Below are positions 60,289 to 64,000 of a DNA stretch of 64,000 nucleotides, in pieces. The stretch comes from CAVQRB01 sp963715055. GTDB taxonomy: Bacteria; Pseudomonadota; Alphaproteobacteria; Rhodobacterales; Rhodobacteraceae. The first letter of the stretch is position 1. Every line of letters starts with the position of its first letter. The stretch is taken from the NCBI GenBank assembly GCA_963715055.1, contig CAVQRB010000002.1, positions 1-64,000 on the forward strand, given 5' to 3'. Position numbers and translations under genes: made by a program. Below the pieces are notes generated by a model. It ran no database searches and was not told where the DNA came from. It saw only the letters and a program-made list of their open reading frames with translations.

Positions 60289-61518
60289 ATGCGCCGGGTC
60301 GTCGTGACAGGGTTGGGCATCGTCTCATCGATCGGAAACAACGCAAGCGAGGTCACCGCGGCCCTCAAGGCCGGAAAGAGCGGCATCGAGGCCAGCCCGG
60401 AAATGATCGCGCATGGCTTTCGCAGCCAGGTCGCAGGCACGCTGAAGATCGACATCGCCGAGCATGTGGACAAGCGCACCCTGCGCTTCATGGGCCCGGG
60501 TGCCGCCTATGCGCATATCGCCATGGGTCAGGCGATTGCCGATGCAGGTCTGGACGACGCTCTTGTGGTGAACCCGATGACGGGCCTCATCGCAGGCTCG
60601 GGCGGTCCATCGACCAGCGCCATGCTCGCCGCCCATGAGGTGGTGAAATCCACCGGCGCCACCAAGCGGATCGGGCCATTCGCGGTGCCGAAATGCATGT
60701 CCTCCACGGTCAGCGCCAACCTCGCCACGGCTTACCGGATCAAGGGCATGAACTTCTCGATCACCTCGGCCTGCTCGACCTCGCTGCATTGCATTGGCAT
60801 GGCCGCGGGTCAGGTGGCGCTTGGCAACCAGGACATCATGTTCGCGGGCGGTGGCGAGGAGCTTGACTGGACGCTGTCGTGCCTCTTCGACGCGATGGGC
60901 GCGATGTCGAGTAAATACAATGACACGCCGGAGCGCGCCAGCCGCGCCTTCGACGCCAACCGCGACGGCTTCGTGATCTCGGGCGGCGGTGCCATGGTCG
61001 TGCTCGAAAGCCTCGATCACGCGCTGGCACGCGGGGCGAAGATCTACGCCGAAGTCACTGGTTTCGCCGCGACCTCCGACGGGGCCGACATGGTGGCGCC
61101 TTCGGGCGAGGGCGGCGAGCGGGCGATGCGCGGAGCGCTGAAAACCCTGCCCGCAGGGCGCAAGATCAGCTACATCAATGCCCATGGCACCTCGACGCCG
61201 GTAGGCGATGTGGGTGAGATTGAAGCCGTGCGCCGGGTTTTCGGCGAGGGCAAGACCCCGCCGGTGAGTTCCACCAAATCAATGACAGGCCACAGCCAGG
61301 GCGCGACGGGCGCACAGGAGGCGATCTACTGCCTGCTGATGCTGCAGGACGATTTCATAGCACCCTCGATCAACGTGGAAACGCTGGACCCTGCCCTCAA
61401 GCCCGAAGAGATCGCGACCAGCCGGGTGGACAATGCCGGGCTCGACACGGTGATGACCAATTCCTTCGGCTTTGGCGGCACCAACGGGTCGATGCTGCTG
61501 TCGAAACATACAGGATAA
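60289..61518 (+). CDS. fabB: beta-ketoacyl-ACP synthase I
   Basis: The 409-residue condensing enzyme elongates unsaturated intermediates made by FabA. The catalytic Cys is in ITSACSTSLHCIG and the His residues are in NAHGTSTPVGD and KSMTGHSQGATG. The start at 60289 follows AAGGAGA. It lies 38 bases after fabA. Confidence 0.96.
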   Translation: MRRVVVTGLGIVSSIGNNASEVTAALKAGKSGIEASPEMIAHGFRSQVAGTLKIDIAEHVDKRTLRFMGPGAAYAHIAMGQAIADAGLDDALVVNPMTGLIAGSGGPSTSAMLAAHEVVKSTGATKRIGPFAVPKCMSSTVSANLATAYRIKGMNFSITSACSTSLHCIGMAAGQVALGNQDIMFAGGGEELDWTLSCLFDAMGAMSSKYNDTPERASRAFDANRDGFVISGGGAMVVLESLDHALARGAKIYAEVTGFAATSDGADMVAPSGEGGERAMRGALKTLPAGRKISYINAHGTSTPVGDVGEIEAVRRVFGEGKTPPVSSTKSMTGHSQGATGAQEAIYCLLMLQDDFIAPSINVETLDPALKPEEIATSRVDNAGLDTVMTNSFGFGGTNGSMLLSKHTG

Positions 61519-61527
61519 CACCTTGCC

Positions 61528-62319
61528 ATGACCGGAGTACTGGACGGAAAACGCGGGCTTATCATGGGCGTCGCCAATGAACGCTCCATCGCCTGGGGCA
61601 TCGCGAAGGCCATGGCCGACGCCGGCGCCGAGCTTGCCTTCACCTACCAGGGCGAGGCGTTCGGGTCACGCCTTGCGCCGCTGGCGCAATCCGTAGGCTC
61701 GGATTTCATGGTCGATGTGGATGTGACCGACGATGCCTCGCTCGACGCCGCCTTCGACCGATTGGGCGAGCGCTGGCCGACAATCGACTTCGTGGTTCAT
61801 GCCATCGCCTTTTCGGACAAGTCCGAACTGACGGGACGGTTTCTCAACACAAGCCGCGCGAATTTCAAGAACTCGCTCGACATCAGCGCCTATTCCTTCA
61901 TCGAGATCGCCCGCCGCGCCTATCCGTTGATGAAGGACAAGGGCGGCACACTCCTGACCCTGACCTATCAGGGCAGCAACCGGGTGGTGCCGAACTACAA
62001 TGTCATGGGGGTCGCCAAGGCGGCTCTGGAAAGTGCGACGCGCTATCTGGCCAATGATCTTGGCCCCGAAGGCATCCGCGTCAACGCGATCTCGCCGGGG
62101 CCGATGAAGACGCTCGCCGGCGCGGCCATCGGCGGGGCGCGCAAGACCTACAAGCACACCGACCAGAACGCGCCTCTGCGTGCCAATGCGACGCTGGAAG
62201 CGGTAGGCGGCACGGCGGTCTATCTCGCTTCGGACGCGGGCGCCTGTACCACCGGCGAGATCATCCGCGTCGACGGTGGCTTCCACGTGCTCGGCATGCC
62301 GCAGGCCGAACACCTCTGA
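61528..62319 (+). CDS. fabI: enoyl-ACP reductase (NADH)
   Basis: The 263-residue short-chain dehydrogenase-type reductase completes each elongation cycle. GLIMGVANERSIAWGIA binds NADH, the catalytic pair is in YNVMGVAKAALES, and SPGPMKTLAG is conserved. Length and motifs are complete. It is the last gene of the operon, nine bases after fabB. Confidence 0.95.
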   Translation: MTGVLDGKRGLIMGVANERSIAWGIAKAMADAGAELAFTYQGEAFGSRLAPLAQSVGSDFMVDVDVTDDASLDAAFDRLGERWPTIDFVVHAIAFSDKSELTGRFLNTSRANFKNSLDISAYSFIEIARRAYPLMKDKGGTLLTLTYQGSNRVVPNYNVMGVAKAALESATRYLANDLGPEGIRVNAISPGPMKTLAGAAIGGARKTYKHTDQNAPLRANATLEAVGGTAVYLASDAGACTTGEIIRVDGGFHVLGMPQAEHL

Positions 62320-62382
62320 GACAGCCCGAAACCGGCGCATTTGCGCCAAACTGCCGCCGCAATCCGGTGGCATTCTGCGCTC

Positions 62383-62751
62383 ATGTCGCACCCGTCTCCT
62401 CTCCGCATCCGCCGACAGGCGGCTTACCTCGATCGCAGCTCCTCCGCGCGTTTTCTGGGAAAGATGCTTGTTCCCGTGCTGATGCTGGCGATTTCGGCCA
62501 GCGCCTGGATGGATCCGGTGCTGAAGGCCAAGCTCGACCGGGGCCTCGAAGAGATCACTCCCATGATCGGGGCCGCGATGGACGGCGCAGCGGTGCAAGA
62601 CATTCTGGCGGCGAAATTCGGCGGAACAGCGACGGAAGCGGTCGCTGAAGACGCCGAGGACGTCGAGGTCGCCAATGCGGGCGCGCCGGGACTGCCGGCC
62701 TCGAGCGTTCCGGTCAACCGGCCGCAGGCGCGGCCCGCGGTCACGAACTGA
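62383..62751 (+). CDS. hypothetical membrane-anchored protein
   Basis: The 122-residue protein has one hydrophobic segment (LVPVLMLAISASAWM) after a basic start, then an acidic, Ala/Pro-rich tail (EAVAEDAEDVEVANAGAP). It has no named domain. It follows fabI by 63 bases and may be co-transcribed. Confidence is limited because the sequence is low in complexity. Confidence 0.45.
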   Translation: MSHPSPLRIRRQAAYLDRSSSARFLGKMLVPVLMLAISASAWMDPVLKAKLDRGLEEITPMIGAAMDGAAVQDILAAKFGGTATEAVAEDAEDVEVANAGAPGLPASSVPVNRPQARPAVTN

Positions 62752-62779
62752 GCCCAGCCCGCAACCGCGTTTTCGCGCC

Positions 62780-63208
62780 TCAGGCGATCGACATCAACTC
62801 GATGTCGAAGGTCAGGTCCTTGCCCGCCAGCGGGTGATTGGCGTCAAGCGTCACCGTGGCCTCATCGACCTCGACCACCATGACCGGCATCGCCTGCCCG
62901 TCCGGCGTCTGCATCTGCAACTGCGTGCCCACCTCGAGCGGGATCTCCGCCGGGATGCCTTCGCGCGGCACCGCCTGACGCATCTCGGGATTCAGGGGCC
63001 CGTAAGCCTGCGCGCTGGGAATCTCCACCTGCTTTTTCTCGCCCACGGTCATGCCGGGCAAAGCCACGTCGAGGCCGGGAATGATCTGTCCGGATCCGAC
63101 GACGAACTGCAAGGGATCGCGGCCTTCGGAACTGTCGAAGGTGGTGCCGTCGCTCAAGGTTCCGGTGTAGTGAATTGCAACGGTATCGCCCGCTTTGACC
63201 TCGGTCAT
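62780..63208 (-). CDS. FKBP-type peptidyl-prolyl isomerase (SlyD-like)
   Basis: The 142-residue protein has an FKBP domain: VAIHYTGTLSDGTTFDSSEG, VGSGQIIPGLDVALPGMTVGEKKQVEIP, an IF insert (AYGPLNPEMRQAVPREGIP) and TLDANHPLAGKDLTFDIEL. This matches SlyD-type isomerases but lacks the His/Cys-rich metal tail. The start MTEVKAGDT was preferred over one five codons upstream. Confidence 0.9.
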   Translation of the reverse strand: MTEVKAGDTVAIHYTGTLSDGTTFDSSEGRDPLQFVVGSGQIIPGLDVALPGMTVGEKKQVEIPSAQAYGPLNPEMRQAVPREGIPAEIPLEVGTQLQMQTPDGQAMPVMVVEVDEATVTLDANHPLAGKDLTFDIELMSIA

Positions 63209-63398
63209 AATCTGTCCAATCATGTTTGGGGGAAGGAATGTCGGAGGCCACGTATCTGCGCGGGTTCTCCAGAGATGCCGATAGTTTGCCTGCCGCAGCC
63301 CGCAAGGTAAACCCCAAAATCGGACGATTTGGCCCTTTCCGCGCGCCCCACGCCATGCCACTGTGCCAGCCAATCGCCTGTGAGGGAGCGCGGAACCC

Positions 63399-64000
63399 AT
63401 GCCGATCACCACCTGCGTCTTCGATGCCTACGGCACGCTTTTCGATGTCGCCGCCGCGGCGCGGCAGGCCGCAGGCGAGCCGGATTTCGTTGCGATCCGC
63501 GACAACTGGCAGGCGCTGGCGGAAAATTGGCGTCAGAAGCAACTCCAATACACCTGGCTGCGCGCGGTGACGGAGGCGCATGACGATTTCTGGCAGGTGA
63601 CGCAGGATGGACTCGACTGGGCGCTGGACAAGGCGGGGCATGGGGGCGACGCCGCATTGCGCGAACGCTTGCTGGCCCTCTACTGGGAGCTTGCCTGCTA
63701 CCCCGAGGTGCCGGCCATGCTGCAAAAGCTCAAGAGCCAAGGCATGAACACCGCGATCCTGTCGAACGGCTCGCCGAAGATGCTGGCCGGAGCGGTGAAC
63801 TCGGCCGGGATCGGCGCCTTGCTGGACGACACGCTGTCGGTCGAAAGCGTGGGCGTCTTCAAGCCCGACGCGCGGGTCTATGACCTTGTCGCCAAGCGCT
63901 TCGGCTGTGGCAAGGCGGAGGTGCTCTTTGTCTCCTCGAACGGCTGGGACGCCGCCTGCGCCACCGGCTACGGCTTCGGCTGCGTCTGGGTCAACCGTGC
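63399..64000 (+). CDS. (S)-2-haloacid dehalogenase, type II (3' end outside window)
   Basis: A start at 63399 opens a frame that stays open to the end of the window, 200 codons. It is an HAD-superfamily L-2-haloacid dehalogenase: nucleophile Asp in VFDAYGTLFDV, LQYTWLRAV, ILSNGSPKML, Lys in VGVFKPDARVYDL, and FVSSNGWDAACA with the last active-site residues. It removes halide from 2-haloalkanoic acids. About 20 residues are missing at the end. Confidence 0.9.
   Translation, partial: MPITTCVFDAYGTLFDVAAAARQAAGEPDFVAIRDNWQALAENWRQKQLQYTWLRAVTEAHDDFWQVTQDGLDWALDKAGHGGDAALRERLLALYWELACYPEVPAMLQKLKSQGMNTAILSNGSPKMLAGAVNSAGIGALLDDTLSVESVGVFKPDARVYDLVAKRFGCGKAEVLFVSSNGWDAACATGYGFGCVWVNR

Noticed and set aside
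29..64000. CRISPR arrays, rRNA or tRNA genes, integrase-flanked prophage
   Set aside because: No regularly spaced direct repeats, rRNA motifs, tRNA cloverleafs or phage structural genes were seen on either strand.

Overview
The window looks like a chromosomal segment of a marine-type alphaproteobacterium of the Rhodobacterales (Roseobacter group). The evidence is the family-typical gene order miaB / phoH-ybeY-corC-lnt-metK-trmB, an irr gene divergent from fabA-fabB-fabI, an LdtR-type MarR regulator, a DUF339 sdhE gene, and a SAM/SAH riboswitch in front of metK, an RNA class characteristic of Rhodobacterales. Most of it is GC-rich housekeeping sequence. The exceptions are the first 12 kb and one AT-richer gene near 19-20 kb.

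Region 1 (1-12.1 kb) is a decayed mobile and accessory zone. It holds a fragment of an alpha-hydroxy-acid dehydrogenase cut by an IS3-type remnant, a frameshifted secreted subtilase with a small secreted partner, and an IS6-family element whose transposase is split by a group II intron without a reverse transcriptase. A cargo of three genes follows: a PAP2/vanadium-haloperoxidase-like protein with an ARD-repeat N terminus, a class III cyclase-TPR gene with a frameshift, and a subtilase without a signal peptide. Then come a deletion derivative of the same IS6 element in the same orientation, two different IS110-family transposases in tandem, and a 5'-truncated MAPEG gene. Region 2 (12.1-18 kb) has thrS, a four-gene bufferin operon (DUF2282 precursor, MNIO/DUF692 enzyme, DUF2063 partner, DoxX membrane protein; a copper-binding RiPP-type system), an ArsC/Spx-like thioredoxin-fold protein and a cold-shock protein. 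Region 3 (18-25.7 kb) has a 1-kb poorly coding stretch with DnaA-box-like sites and a perfect hairpin, an FRG-domain gene overlapping thyX, a glyoxalase, two tandem DUF1194 secreted proteins, ldtR, sdhE, an XRE regulator and an aspartate aminotransferase.

Region 4 (25.7-41.7 kb) mixes core and accessory genes: ychF, trpA, a cation/proton antiporter, an L-lactate-dehydrogenase-type flavoprotein with an operator-like palindrome, an MFS transporter, rplY-pth, a frameshifted DUF2332 gene, a serine hydrolase, DUF2237, and a membrane-anchored LuxR-type regulator coupled to a pair of secreted proteins with extreme Asp-rich repeat tails. It ends with the minus-strand run ihfB-lapA-trpF-x-trpB, in which trpF carries three closely spaced single-base insertions that remove the catalytic Asp. 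Region 5 (42-57 kb) is mainly a long minus-strand block, miaB, two WVDP-domain envelope genes, phoH, ybeY, corC, lnt, riboswitch-metK, trmB, aroA, cmk and rpsA, interrupted by plus-strand genes. Region 6 (57-64 kb) has a glycosyltransferase-like gene, a PhyH dioxygenase, irr, an NTF2-like gene, fabA-fabB-fabI, an FKBP isomerase and the start of a haloacid dehalogenase gene that runs off the end.

At least nine single-base indels relative to family expectation are visible (eight insertions, one deletion). They are concentrated in the mobile zone but also hit trpF and the DUF2332 gene, so some may be sequence errors rather than true pseudogenes. No tRNA, rRNA or CRISPR array was seen.
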